Positions 17,466 through 27,235 are shown, counted from the stretch's first letter. The stretch is 64,000 nt of DNA from Paenibacillus zeirhizosphaerae (GCF_030705605.1 NZ_JAPCKK010000030.1:62001-126000); one strand, 5' to 3'. Notes: generated by a model not told the origin, from the letters alone. Program-made: numbers and translations.

Positions 17466-17743
17466 CGTATGTTTTCGCTATCAAGCTCTTTTATGATACC
17501 GAGGATTGCGGCTGCAACGGCGTTGTTGTCATACTCATCGTAGACGGACCGAATGCCACGGATATCACGTTTCAGACCGATCCTTTTGAGTTTCTCGTCG
17601 ATCCTCAGCAAAAGCCGCTGTTTGACGAAACTTTGCGTTTGCAGGCAGACGAGAACTATCCGTCATTCAAATTGTCCAGCGATTCAAATATATACAGCAG
17701 CAACATACGGATAAGGGATGTGCGTTCAAGAATGGCCGTGTAG
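17465..17743 (+). pseudogene. Remnant of a HesB-like iron-sulfur cluster biosynthesis family gene
   Basis: An open frame of 92 codons with no usable start encodes KLFYDTEDCGCNGVV, then FEFLVDPQQKPLFDETLRLQ and NYPSFKLSSDSNIYSSN. This resembles the small Fe-S-biosynthesis-domain proteins common in Paenibacillus and Bacillus, with the conserved D-T-E-x-C-G-C region and the late KLSSD..IYS segment. The N-terminus is missing and the fragment is joined in another frame to the broken SDR gene, so this is a deletion scar. Assignment is from memory of the family. Confidence 0.6.
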
Positions 17744-17751
17744 AGATAATT

Positions 17752-17812
17752 AAAAAAACCTCCCGGTCAGCAATACAACAACGCATACTCTGTTGTATTG
17801 CTGACCGGGAGG
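17752..17812 (-). terminator. Strong terminator of the ABC transporter (minus strand) operon
   Basis: A perfect 22-bp stem (17759-17780 with 17791-17812) has a ten-base loop. On the minus strand it is followed by seven Ts, right after the stop codon of the substrate-binding protein gene. Confidence 0.92.
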
Positions 17813-17828
17813 GAAGCGACATTACAAG

Positions 17829-19661
17829 TTACGGATTCTGGTTTTTGAAGCGATGCAAAGCTTCTGTTACCTTTGCCGGATCAGCAGATAGCACGTTCCC
17901 TGTATCCACTAGAGGGCTGACCGTCGATACGGCTTTGATTTTATTGCCTTTATAAAACTGCAGGATTTCATCCTGATTGATCGAATACAGGACCGCCTTC
18001 CGCAAATCCTCGCTTTTGCTTACCTCACGATTACCGGCAACATTGAAGAGCAGATAAGTGACGCCGTTGCTTTCCAGCGTTTGCAGCTTCAGCTTCGGAT
18101 CACTTTCCACGATTTCAAATTTCGTTTCCGGGACACCGTAATAGGCGTAAATTTCACCGCTTCTGAGCGCCGACAGCGCGCTGTCTGCATCCGCGATAAA
18201 GCGGAGCGAGATATTTGCAATTTTTGGCTCATTTTCCGTGCCTGGCATATAAGCAGGGTTTTTCTCAAATACGGCCTCATAGTCATTTTTATAAATCAGG
18301 ATATATGGACCGCTGGCATACAGCGTATTGTTGTATTTTCCGCCTTCGGTCACCGTGTTTTGATCCCCGTAAGGGATATCTTCGTTGACATCAAAGGTCG
18401 CAACATCGTAGGTATTGATGCTTTTGACCTGTTTTTCAGATACAATGCCGGCAGATTGATGGCCCAAATAGTTCAGCACCTGTGGAAAAGGTTCCGTGGT
18501 TGTCAGTTTAACCACCTGGTATTTGCCCTGAGCGTTGTTCGCTTGAGTTTTATCCGCAACCAGGGCGGAGATGGGGGCGCCAAGCCCTTTTTCCAGCGCT
18601 TCGCGGACAGTTCCGCCATCGGAAGAGCGGATAGAGTTCAAAGCTTTCAGATCCGTAACGGCTTCAACCGTCTTGATATGCTCATGGAGTGAATAGGTCC
18701 GGTGATCCGGTACCGAATTCTGGTCCTTGGCACGGTTCAGCGAGAAAATCACATCTTCCGCACCGACCCGTTCACCGGAGCCGACCGCTTTTTTATTTTC
18801 CACTTTCGCGAAGTGAATATCATCCCGCAGAATAAAGTAGTACTCCGAGTTGCCGTCCGCAATGGTGAAGTTGCGGGAAAGGGAGCCGTCAGCCGTAATT
18901 TGGTCGTCATCCGTCAAATTGATCAGGCGCACGTACATATTCGTATTGATCGTATTGATGGACCCGTCATTTCCTTTAATCGGATCCAGCGATGTCAGGG
19001 TTGAAATCGATTGGGTCAGAACCAATGGGTCTGACGCATTGCGGGAAGAATCGTTAAATTCGATATCTTCCCAGGCCAGCGCGCGAGATTTGGACAATCG
19101 CACGGAATCCGGCTTCAGGATGTCCTTGTTGATCGCCTGGCTTTTCAGCGAGATGTACAGGGGAGCGATATAAGCTTTGTCAAAAACGAGACGCTGCTCC
19201 AGCTGCTTGTAGGTTTCCGTATACTTCTCCGGAGATTCGGAGGCTGCCTGATCAATGAGCTTGTCGATCTCAGGATCGGACAAGATGCTGTAGTCACCCC
19301 CTGTTTTGAACAGAGAACGGACGGCATAATCCGGGTTGCCTGTCACCGTCGTCCAGCTGGACAGGGCAATGTCATAATTGCCGGCGTCCTTTTGTGCGCT
19401 GAAGCTGCCGTAGTCAGGCTGCAGGTTCAGCTTTACATTAAAGCCGTTTTTGGTCAGCTGATCACGGATAATGTTCACGTCCGATTCCTGCGAGGTTTGC
19501 GCGAGCAGTTCAATGTCGGCTCCATTGGCGGTAGCTTCAGGTGTCTTCTCGGTGCCGGATTCTGCCGTCGGATTGGCAGTGTCAGATTTGGTGGTGATGG
19601 AGCAGCCTGTAAATAAAAGTAAGATAGCCAGTGTAAGGATGGCCGCCGATTTTTTGTACAT
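17829..19661 (-). CDS. Oligopeptide-type ABC substrate-binding lipoprotein, apparently circularly permuted
   Basis: This is a 610-residue binding protein of the SBP_bac_5 (OppA/DppA) family. A lipoprotein signal ends in FTGC with Cys20. The order of the fold is unusual. Residues 48-200 read like the normal C-terminal lobe (QLTKNGFNVKLNL, YDIALSSWTTVTGNPDY, SDPEIDKLIDQA, IAPLYISL). Residues 211-610 read like the normal N-terminal start (DPLVLTQSISTLTSLDPIKG) through EDLRKAVLYSINQDEIL, and the protein stops at DPAKVTEALHRF, where a usual family member would continue into the lobe now at the front. The start has GGGGAGGAAAC upstream. Two permease genes precede it. The ligand is unknown, probably peptides. 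Confidence 0.85.
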   Translation of the reverse strand: MYKKSAAILTLAILLLFTGCSITTKSDTANPTAESGTEKTPEATANGADIELLAQTSQESDVNIIRDQLTKNGFNVKLNLQPDYGSFSAQKDAGNYDIALSSWTTVTGNPDYAVRSLFKTGGDYSILSDPEIDKLIDQAASESPEKYTETYKQLEQRLVFDKAYIAPLYISLKSQAINKDILKPDSVRLSKSRALAWEDIEFNDSSRNASDPLVLTQSISTLTSLDPIKGNDGSINTINTNMYVRLINLTDDDQITADGSLSRNFTIADGNSEYYFILRDDIHFAKVENKKAVGSGERVGAEDVIFSLNRAKDQNSVPDHRTYSLHEHIKTVEAVTDLKALNSIRSSDGGTVREALEKGLGAPISALVADKTQANNAQGKYQVVKLTTTEPFPQVLNYLGHQSAGIVSEKQVKSINTYDVATFDVNEDIPYGDQNTVTEGGKYNNTLYASGPYILIYKNDYEAVFEKNPAYMPGTENEPKIANISLRFIADADSALSALRSGEIYAYYGVPETKFEIVESDPKLKLQTLESNGVTYLLFNVAGNREVSKSEDLRKAVLYSINQDEILQFYKGNKIKAVSTVSPLVDTGNVLSADPAKVTEALHRFKNQNP

Positions 19662-19696
19662 GCTTGTTTCCTCCCCATATGTGTTGTTGCTCAAGG

Positions 19697-20887
19697 CTAA
19701 GCCATTTTCGGATCCAGGGCATCCCGCAAACCGTCCCCCAGAAAATTAAAGGAAAGCACCAGCGCGATGATCGCCCAACCCGGATAAACGGCCAGATAGG
19801 AATTGGTTTCCAGATAGGTGCTGCCCAGCTTTAAAATATTTCCCCATTCCGGAATATGAGGCTCTACACCAAGTCCCAGGTAGCTTAAGCTGCTGGTGGC
19901 GATGATAGCTGAACCGATGGTCAAGGTCGCTTTCACAATCATGGGCGCCATAGAATTCGGCACGATGTGTTTGAACAGAACTGACAGATGTCCCGAGCCC
20001 AATGCTCTGGCGGCATCGACAAATTCATACGTGGACACCAGCATGACACTGGCCCGCATGGTGCGGGCGTAAGTCGGGATGGCGCCGACACTCAGAGCCA
20101 GAATCAGGTTGACCGTGCTGGCGCCAAAAGCGGCGATTATGGCAATGGCCAGCAGAATACCCGGTATGGAATACAGGATATCGAGTGTTCTCATGATGAT
20201 GTTATCAGAATGGCGGCCATAGTAACCGGAGATTGCGCCAAGTATACCGCCAGCGAGGAACGGAATCAGGGTGGAAATCGTTCCGACGATAAGCGAAATT
20301 CTGGCTCCGTAGATAATTCTGGAAAACAGGTCTCTGCCAAAGTTGTCGGTTCCCAGCGGATATATCAGGCTTGGTGGCTGCAATATAGCGCTGTAATTGT
20401 TTTCCACCGCCATGCCATAGTCAAAGGTGAACGCACTGCAGATGGAAATGGAGAACAGAAAAACGATAAAAAACATCCCCAGCATGGGGGCGGTGTTCTG
20501 CGTGATCCGTTCTGCGATATCCTCCCACTTGGGTGCGGCCGCCTCATGTCTGCCCCGTGTTTTCGCCAGTAAAATGATGCCGAGCAGCAGGGAGAACAGA
20601 TTGCCTGTAATAGCTGTCAGGATTAGCGGAACCGCAAGCCATGCCAGTCCTGAGGCAATATCATTTTTTCGTACAGCCTTCGCAATGATGAGAACTGCCG
20701 CGAGATCAAACAGGGCAACGACACACAGGAAAAGCATGGCGGCGGGAAAGGTATCCGTCACATATGGCTTGAACAGATTCAGGGACGATACGGCAATCAC
20801 GAAAAGCTGTATGAGCAGCATATAGACGGCGAGAGTATACTCGGCGGTATGGTAACGTGCAATATGCTTATCTGACAATGACTTCAC
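19697..20887 (-). CDS. Oligopeptide-type ABC transporter permease (DppC-like) with extra N-terminal helices
   Basis: This is a 396-residue membrane protein. The C-terminal 250 residues form a normal DppC/OppC permease: LIYPLGTDNFGRDLFSRIIYGARISL, then the cytoplasmic ATPase-contact loop EFVDAARALGSGHLSVLFKHIVPN and the closing SFNFLGDGLRDALDPK. The first 120 residues contain about four additional hydrophobic helices, not usual in this family, where one N-terminal helix is standard. It starts five bases after the other permease ends, and 35 bases separate it from the binding protein gene. Confidence 0.88.
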   Translation of the reverse strand: MKSLSDKHIARYHTAEYTLAVYMLLIQLFVIAVSSLNLFKPYVTDTFPAAMLFLCVVALFDLAAVLIIAKAVRKNDIASGLAWLAVPLILTAITGNLFSLLLGIILLAKTRGRHEAAAPKWEDIAERITQNTAPMLGMFFIVFLFSISICSAFTFDYGMAVENNYSAILQPPSLIYPLGTDNFGRDLFSRIIYGARISLIVGTISTLIPFLAGGILGAISGYYGRHSDNIIMRTLDILYSIPGILLAIAIIAAFGASTVNLILALSVGAIPTYARTMRASVMLVSTYEFVDAARALGSGHLSVLFKHIVPNSMAPMIVKATLTIGSAIIATSSLSYLGLGVEPHIPEWGNILKLGSTYLETNSYLAVYPGWAIIALVLSFNFLGDGLRDALDPKMA

Positions 20888-20892
20888 CTGCC

Positions 20893-22338
20893 TTAATAAT
20901 GTTTCATTCTCGTGCGGATTCTCGGATCAATAAAGGCATACATCACATCCACAATGACATTGACCAGTGATATGGTAATTGCAGTGTACACTACTCCGCC
21001 CATAATCGCCGGAATATCGGGGATAAATTGCCTATCCACGATATAACTGCCGAGCCCGCTAATATTAAATACCTTCTCCGTTACGGCCGCTCCGCCAAGC
21101 ATGGCACCGAACTGCAGGCCCACCACGGTAATAATCGGAATGAGGGCGTTGCGGACGGCGTGTTTCATCAGCACTTGTCTTCGGTTAAGCCCTTTAGCCC
21201 TGGCTGTCATAATATAATCCTCATGGATCACCTCCAGCGTGGAAGATCTGGTCATTCTGGCGACCGCCGCCGTCAAGCCGGTTCCCAGTACAAAGACAGG
21301 CATGACAAAGGACAGCGCATTGTTCGGGCTATAGGTCGCGGGCAGCCATCCCAGATGAATCGAAAAATTCAGGATGAGCACCAGACCTTGCCAAAAGTTG
21401 GGGATGGACAAGCCCAGCAGTGCGACGAACATAAAGCTGTGATCGAATAAGGAATTCGGTCTTACCGCCGAAAAAATGCCGATGGGCAAGGCGATCAACA
21501 GTGCCAGCACAAGCGAGATGGCCGCCAGCATGAAAGTAACCGGAAATTTTCTGGAAATCGTGGGAACCACCTCCTCATTCCCGGTGAACGAACTGCCGAG
21601 ATTAAAGGTCAGTATGCCTTTTATGCTGTTCCATAGCTGTGTAAGATAAGGCTGATCCAGTCCATACAGTGAATTGAATGACTGAATTTGTGCCGGAGTT
21701 GCCGTTTCGCCAAGAATGTTGGCAGCCGGATCGAACGGCGACAGATACAGGATGGTGAATACAACGAGCGCCACGCCAAGGATGACGAAGATGGCCATAA
21801 CCAGCCGTTCGAATACGAACTTTGCAAAAGGACTGCTGTAAATCAGCATCAATCCATACATCAGCAGGCCGGGAATGAAGGATAGCAGAAGAAACAACGG
21901 AAATTTCGCAAGCGAGCGGAACGTATCCGTAAAACGATACTCTCCTGTTTGGTTTTCCAGTGCCCGATAGGCGATCTCTTCGTTAACGATTTCCCGAAAT
22001 CGTGATTCCGCCCTCTGAACCACTTCCCGATCTGTTTCACGCTTGCTTGGCTGCTGCCCGAAAAAACGCTGTTTTTGTATAAGCTGCTGTTCAAACTCAG
22101 CCACGAGTCTGTCATAATGCCCTGCAGCCCGCAGCTCTGTTTCCACCTGTGCCCGCAGGGTGAGTACGGGAGAGGTTTTTCTACGATACAGATGCACCAG
22201 CAGGACAACGAGATTCACCGGGGCGCCGGTCAATAACAGCCAGAAGCGGTATGTAGGATGCAGCATCATCTGCCCGTAAGCTTCGGCAATCGTTTGTAAA
22301 TAGGGTGAAGAGGCTTTGGTGGCTGCGGATAATTCCAA
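20893..22338 (-). CDS. Oligopeptide-type ABC transporter permease (DppB-like) with long N-terminal extension
   Basis: This is a 481-residue membrane protein. From about residue 175 it is a standard DppB/OppB permease, with YGLDQPYLTQLWNSIKGIL, the ATPase-contact loop EDYIMTARAKGLNRRQVLMK and the end FIDPRIRTRMKHY. The first 170 residues are unusual: two hydrophobic stretches, then a charged, helical, probably cytoplasmic segment (residues 60-125) and further helices. The start is a TTG, preceded by a near-ideal AAGGAGGTGAAATCCG. It is divergent from the ATPase gene, about 130 bp apart. Confidence 0.87.
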   Translation of the reverse strand: MELSAATKASSPYLQTIAEAYGQMMLHPTYRFWLLLTGAPVNLVVLLVHLYRRKTSPVLTLRAQVETELRAAGHYDRLVAEFEQQLIQKQRFFGQQPSKRETDREVVQRAESRFREIVNEEIAYRALENQTGEYRFTDTFRSLAKFPLFLLLSFIPGLLMYGLMLIYSSPFAKFVFERLVMAIFVILGVALVVFTILYLSPFDPAANILGETATPAQIQSFNSLYGLDQPYLTQLWNSIKGILTFNLGSSFTGNEEVVPTISRKFPVTFMLAAISLVLALLIALPIGIFSAVRPNSLFDHSFMFVALLGLSIPNFWQGLVLILNFSIHLGWLPATYSPNNALSFVMPVFVLGTGLTAAVARMTRSSTLEVIHEDYIMTARAKGLNRRQVLMKHAVRNALIPIITVVGLQFGAMLGGAAVTEKVFNISGLGSYIVDRQFIPDIPAIMGGVVYTAITISLVNVIVDVMYAFIDPRIRTRMKHY

Positions 22339-22466
22339 CGGATTTCACCTCCTTACGAAATTAAATTGTACTAATCCGATGAATATAGTACATTTTATTT
22401 GGGCATTTATGGATAGTCAAGACAATTTAGAAACGGATGAAACTTTCAACTTGGCAGGTGAAACGT

Positions 22467-24215
22467 TTGGAACCTATTTTAAAAATCAGAGATTTACGTG
22501 TGGCCTTTGCATCCCGCAGCCTGGAGGTTGAAGCTGTGCGTGGAGTAAGCCTTGAGCTTTATCCGGGCGAAACGCTTGGCATTGTTGGAGAATCGGGCAG
22601 TGGTAAAAGTGTTACTGCACGGTCGATCATGCGGCTGTTGCCGTCGCCGCCAGCAGCGATCAGGGGAGGAGAGATCGTTTTTCTGGGTGACGATTTGCTG
22701 CAAAAAACGCAGTCAGAAATGGAGAACATCCGCGGCAGGGATATCGGCATGATCTTTCAGGACCCGATGACCTCACTCAACCCGACGATCCGGATTGGCG
22801 AGCAGATTGCGGAAACTTTAATCAAACATCAAAAGCTGTCTCACAGGGAGGCGAAGGACCAGGCCATTGAAATGCTGAAGCTTGTTGGCATCCGTGAGCC
22901 AGAGAGCAGATATGATCAGTATCCGCATGAGTTTTCGGGAGGCATGCGCCAGCGGGCAATGATCGCCATTGCGCTCGCCTGCCGCCCGGCTTTGCTGATC
23001 GCGGATGAGCCGACGACTGCGCTTGATGTGACGATCCAGGCGCAAATTTTACAGGTAATGAAGCACATGCAGCAGCAGTTTGGCACGTCCATCATCCTGA
23101 TTACACATGATCTGAGCATCGTAGCGGGCATGTGCGACAGGGTAGCGGTCATGAAGGAGGGCGAGATTGTAGAGTCGGGAACGGTTGCGGACATATTTGA
23201 AAAAGCGAAGCATCCTTACACACGTAAGCTGCTTGATGCGCTGCCGCGATTACACGAAAGCAAAAAAACTAGGGGGCAGACCAGTCTCGGTTTAAGCGGC
23301 AAGACTGAACGTCCACTAATCGAGGTGCGTGCGCTCAAGCAATTTTTCGATATCGGGAAAGGTCAGGTGGTGCGGGCGGTCAACGATATCAGCTTTTACA
23401 TCAACGAAGGGGAAACGCTCGGACTGGTAGGGGAGTCGGGCAGCGGCAAGTCCACAACGGGACGTTCCATTCTGCGCCTTCATGAGCCCACTGGCGGAGA
23501 TGTACTCTATCAGGGCATGGCGCTTGGACGGCTGTCTGCCAGGGAAATGAAGCAGATGAGGAGGCATATGCAAATCATTTTTCAGGACCCGTATGCCTCT
23601 TTGAATCCCCGCAAAAAAGTGCTGGATATTATTGGAGAGGCGCTGGATATACACAAGCTTTACGGAAATAAACTTCAGCGCAGAAAAAGAGTGGAAGAGC
23701 TGCTGGACATGGTCGGGCTGGACACCTCATTTGCCCACCGCTACCCGCATGAATTCTCCGGCGGACAGCGGCAGCGGATCGGGATTGCCCGTACGCTGGC
23801 GGTTGAACCGCGATTTATCGTTTGCGACGAACCGCTTTCGGCGCTTGACGTATCCATCCAATCGCAAATCGTCAAGCTGTTTGAAGAACTTCAGCAACGA
23901 TTGGGGCTCACTTATCTTTTTATTGCCCACGACCTTGCCATGGTCAAGCATATCAGCGACAGGGTGGCTGTAATGTATGCAGGCAAAATTGTGGAGCTCG
24001 CGGAAAGTGAAGAGCTTTATGCCAATCCGCAGCATGAGTATACCAAGACGCTGCTTTCGGCGATCCCGGTGCCTGACCCGAAAGCCGAGGCATTCAAAAG
24101 CAGACAGTTGCTTGAAGAGGACAGCAGGGAGGAAAGGGAGACGGATAAATACCGGTTGGAGAACTCTAGCATGATCGAAATTACAAAAGGCCATTGGGTG
24201 GCGGTTCCCTCTTAG
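22467..24215 (+). CDS. Oligopeptide-type ABC transporter, fused double ATPase
   Basis: This is a protein of about 582 residues with two complete ABC ATPase halves, equivalent to DppD and DppF in one chain. The first half has Walker A GESGSGKS, signature FSGGMRQR and Walker [13 protein letters not shown]. The second has [17 protein letters not shown] and [12 protein letters not shown], each followed by the H-loop region ITHDLS or IAHDLAM. The start is uncertain: TTG at 22467 has AGGTGA six bases upstream, while an in-frame ATG at 22437 lacks a ribosome binding site. Divergent transcription from the permease genes suggests a shared control region at 22339-22466. Confidence 0.93.
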   Translation: MEPILKIRDLRVAFASRSLEVEAVRGVSLELYPGETLGIVGESGSGKSVTARSIMRLLPSPPAAIRGGEIVFLGDDLLQKTQSEMENIRGRDIGMIFQDPMTSLNPTIRIGEQIAETLIKHQKLSHREAKDQAIEMLKLVGIREPESRYDQYPHEFSGGMRQRAMIAIALACRPALLIADEPTTALDVTIQAQILQVMKHMQQQFGTSIILITHDLSIVAGMCDRVAVMKEGEIVESGTVADIFEKAKHPYTRKLLDALPRLHESKKTRGQTSLGLSGKTERPLIEVRALKQFFDIGKGQVVRAVNDISFYINEGETLGLVGESGSGKSTTGRSILRLHEPTGGDVLYQGMALGRLSAREMKQMRRHMQIIFQDPYASLNPRKKVLDIIGEALDIHKLYGNKLQRRKRVEELLDMVGLDTSFAHRYPHEFSGGQRQRIGIARTLAVEPRFIVCDEPLSALDVSIQSQIVKLFEELQQRLGLTYLFIAHDLAMVKHISDRVAVMYAGKIVELAESEELYANPQHEYTKTLLSAIPVPDPKAEAFKSRQLLEEDSREERETDKYRLENSSMIEITKGHWVAVPS

Positions 24216-24217
24216 GA

Positions 24218-25014
<797 letters not shown>

Positions 25015-25467
25015 TCAATAAGTTCTCTTGTTCCCTTTTTTTACAGATTCCCAGTCGATTTCTATATTTTTTCTAACTCTTTGAAGAAGCTGAAACATAG
25101 TTTCCGCTTCTTCTTCAGAAAATCCTTCTAATGCGACACGATTTGAATGATCATTTTCTCTTTTTATACAAGGAAATACATGCTTCCCTTTTTCCGTTGG
25201 AAAGAGCCTGTTTATTTTTTTGTTATGTTCATCATCTTTCTTTTCGATAAAACCATTCATTTCAAGTTTTTTTATGGCACGAGCCGCAGTTGTTCGGTCT
25301 ACTTTAATCATTTCGGCTAACTTTTCCTGAATGATTCCCGGGTTTTCACATATTCGCACAAGGTACAAATACTGCCCTTTGGTAAGGTCGTATTCTTTAA
25401 ATTCTATATTGCTTATAGAATCCAATGCCCTTGCAATCATTCCAATTTCACGCAGAATTTCCCTCAT
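25015..25467 (-). CDS. MarR family transcriptional regulator
   Basis: This is a 150-residue winged-helix regulator with the MarR layout: a helical dimerisation region, then LTKGQYLYLVRICENPGI, LAEMIKVDRTTAARAIKKLE (recognition helix near residue 70) and the wing IEKKDDEHNKKINRLFPTEKG. The ATG at 25467 has GAGGT seven bases upstream; an in-frame ATG 12 bases earlier has none. Two near-identical palindromic boxes upstream are probable operators. It is transcribed before the paiA-like gene. Confidence 0.88.
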   Translation of the reverse strand: MREILREIGMIARALDSISNIEFKEYDLTKGQYLYLVRICENPGIIQEKLAEMIKVDRTTAARAIKKLEMNGFIEKKDDEHNKKINRLFPTEKGKHVFPCIKRENDHSNRVALEGFSEEEAETMFQLLQRVRKNIEIDWESVKKGNKRTY

Positions 25468-25493
25468 AGTTAACCTCATTTACACGTGTTTTG

Positions 25494-25505
25494 TTACAAA
25501 TGCAA
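25494..25505. promoter_or_regulatory. Probable MarR operator, copy 1
   Basis: TTACAAATGCAA differs by one base from the reverse complement of copy 2 at 25541-25552. It is close to the start of the marR gene, in a suitable place for autoregulation. Confidence 0.5.
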
Positions 25506-25540
25506 TAAAAATCCTATGCATTAACTTTAACCTAACTTTG

Positions 25541-25552
25541 TTGCATTTGCAA
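25541..25552. promoter_or_regulatory. Probable MarR operator, copy 2
   Basis: TTGCATTTGCAA is followed by AATAAAAAA, as is copy 1 (AATAAAAA). The repeat of box plus flank 47 bases apart suggests a two-site operator. Confidence 0.5.
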
Positions 25553-25577
25553 TAAAAAACAATGATAAAGAGGTCGC

Positions 25578-25820
25578 ATGAACAATCCTATGTTTCAGAA
25601 TGAAAATTATTTAGCCAAGCTGGAGCGGGTGGAGCGATTGAAGGCTGTTGCTGCCAAGAAAGATGTACCATTGCCTCAGTTGGCGCTGGCATGGTTATTG
25701 ACCCGTCCAGCAGTGGATTTAGTAATCCCCGGAGCTACACGTCCGGAACGCACATATCATCGTTCCGGCCATTGTTATTACGGCAATACAGCGCCGATTT
25801 TAAGGGAAAAACAGCAATAA
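25578..25820 (+). pseudogene. Aldo/keto reductase, C-terminal remnant
   Basis: The frame encodes NENYLAKLERVERLKAVAAK, then PLPQLALAWLLTRPAVDLVI and PGATRPER. This is the late part of an aldo/keto reductase, covering the helix before the last barrel strand and the start of the cofactor loop. The first 240 or so residues are missing, and after PGATRPER the sequence no longer fits, which suggests a frameshift. It is unrelated in sequence to the intact reductase at 15555. Confidence 0.7.
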
Positions 25821-25938
25821 ATAATTGCGTATAACATAAATTATACGCTGTTTTGTTTTATTTCGATTTAGTTTCATAAGCAAGCCAAGTACCCGCTAAA
25901 TTAAAGGGAAAGAATTCACTATCAATAGAAAGCAATTG

Positions 25939-25965
25939 TTCATAATTATAATTATGTAAATTAAA
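25939..25965 (+). repeat. Left direct repeat flanking the recombinase gene
   Basis: This 27-base sequence contains the perfect 16-bp palindrome CATAATTATAATTATG at 25941-25956. The same 27 bases, with one difference, occur at 26972-26998. It ends one base before the -35 element of the recombinase gene. Confidence 0.85.
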
Positions 25966-25966
25966 C

Positions 25967-25995
25967 TTGCATAAATATTTTTGCTTCTATACACT
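25967..25995 (+). promoter_or_regulatory. Promoter of the recombinase gene
   Basis: TTGCAT (25967-25972), a 17-base spacer and TACACT (25990-25995). The start would be near 26002, which fits translation beginning at 26040. Confidence 0.5.
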
Positions 25996-26039
25996 GTTTG
26001 GATAGAAACAGTTTCCAATGGGTGAAAGGGAGAAGAGCG

Positions 26040-26978
26040 TTGTCCAAGACTAAAACAGATCATTCCATCGTCGAAGAAGTCTACGAAGAAGAACTGCAGG
26101 CCTTTATGATCTGGATGAAGGACAGTGGTTTTACGGCCCATACGCAGAAAAATTATGTAAGCGATGTGCGTCAATTTCTACATTCGCTGGATGAAAAGCC
26201 TTTACAACAGGTGAAAAAGATTCACGTGATGGCTTATCTGTCAAAAGCCAGAGAAAAGGGAGTAGGGGACAGCACACGTAACAGGAAGCATGCAGCGGTC
26301 AACAGCTTTTTCAAGGCTTTGCAGGAATTTGAACTGAGCGCTGGTAATCCTGCGTCAGGCATCAAGAAGGCTAAGACTGAAAAGAACAAGTCACCCGTAT
26401 ATTTGGATGAAAGCGACATTCAGCCGTTTCTCTTATCCATAACAGGGAAATATGAAGGCCGTAATCTGGCTATATTCTTGCTGATGATCTACATGGGGCT
26501 GCGTGTTGGCGAGGTTCATGCGCTCAATGTGGGGGATTTCAATCCACAGCGCAGGGAGTTGAGCGTATTTGGCAAAGGGCGTAAGTGGCGGACTCTGCCC
26601 GTTCCGGCTGAGGTGGCACATGTTCTGCAAGAGGCGGTGGACACTCGTCTCCAGCCTTGGCGCAGCAAGGAAGAAGCGTTGTTCATATCGCAAAAAGGGC
26701 GGCGGCTGGCGATCCGAACCATTCAGCAAATTGCTTATGATACCTTTGAACAGTACCGCATGGAAAAAGGCGCTGTTCAACGTATCCCCTTTTCCAGTCA
26801 TAAGCTGCGGCATACGTTTGCGACCATGCTGCTGCGGAAAGGGGCCGATCTGAGAACGGTTCAAGAGCTGCTCGGCCACTCGTCTATACAGACAACGACC
26901 ATTTACACACACGTGACTAATCGGGAAAAAGAAACGGCCATGAATTTATTGGATGTGCAGCTTCCTTCATCTTCATAA
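26040..26978 (+). CDS. Tyrosine recombinase (XerC/D-like integrase)
   Basis: This is a 312-residue tyrosine recombinase. The N-terminal SAM-like core-binding domain (residues 12-105) includes [20 protein letters not shown]. The catalytic domain has R155 ([11 protein letters not shown]), K179 (FGKGRKWR), H254 and R257 ([11 protein letters not shown]), H280 (LLGHSS) and Y289 (TIYTHV), the full set for cutting and rejoining DNA. The start is read as TTG at 26040, with AAAGGGAG seven bases upstream. The frame extends back to a TTG at 25998, but that precedes the predicted transcription start. The stop codon lies inside the right repeat. Confidence 0.9.
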   Translation: MSKTKTDHSIVEEVYEEELQAFMIWMKDSGFTAHTQKNYVSDVRQFLHSLDEKPLQQVKKIHVMAYLSKAREKGVGDSTRNRKHAAVNSFFKALQEFELSAGNPASGIKKAKTEKNKSPVYLDESDIQPFLLSITGKYEGRNLAIFLLMIYMGLRVGEVHALNVGDFNPQRRELSVFGKGRKWRTLPVPAEVAHVLQEAVDTRLQPWRSKEEALFISQKGRRLAIRTIQQIAYDTFEQYRMEKGAVQRIPFSSHKLRHTFATMLLRKGADLRTVQELLGHSSIQTTTIYTHVTNREKETAMNLLDVQLPSSS

Positions 26979-26998
26979 TTATAATTATGTAAACTAAA
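26972..26998 (+). repeat. Right direct repeat flanking the recombinase gene
   Basis: It is identical at 26 of 27 positions to the copy at 25939-25965, in the same orientation, including the 16-bp palindrome. It overlaps the last codons and stop of the recombinase gene. The unit from repeat to repeat is 1033 bp. Confidence 0.85.
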
Positions 26999-27058
26999 AA
27001 CCTTATAATGGAAGCAGCACGACAGTAGAGTTGTACATTAAAGATAGAGGATGTATCC

Positions 27059-27115
27059 AAAAACCAGGGGTAGTCTGGGACTTGTTTTTCGGTCCAAGTT
27101 TGTCGCTGGTTTTTT
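27059..27115 (+). terminator. Terminator-like hairpin after the recombinase unit
   Basis: AAAAACCAG (27059-27067) pairs with CTGGTTTTT (27106-27114), with a nested ACTTG/CAAGT pairing inside. The outer stem ends in a T-run on + and in A-rich sequence at its base, so it could work on either strand. Confidence 0.5.
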
Positions 27116-27118
27116 AAA

Positions 27119-27235
27119 TAACTCAACTTTCGCAGAGCTCAAATCCAATTAAACCCTTTGTAGCTACTCGGTTCGGAGGAATTCGAATCCCCTTCTTGCA
27201 AGTTTGCCGATTTCATGCTGCAAAAGTTAAGTTAA
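27119..27235. mobile_element. Short inverted-repeat element (MITE-like), copy 1
   Basis: The 117-bp segment is bounded by TAACTCAACTTTCGCAG at one end and, inverted with two mismatches, CTGCAAAAGTTAAGTTA at the other. It has no coding capacity. Its right part (from about 27161) is related to 28983-29140. The structure fits a non-autonomous element or a remnant of an insertion sequence end. Confidence 0.5.

Noticed and set aside
18081..18692. 203-codon frame opposite the binding protein gene
   Set aside because: Antisense shadow; the minus-strand frame has clear family features, a lipoprotein signal and a terminator.
27165..27202. tRNA-like T-arm (TTCGAATCCCC)
   Set aside because: No acceptor stem, anticodon arm or CCA-type end could be fitted around it; the same sequence recurs at 29006 as part of the short repeat element.
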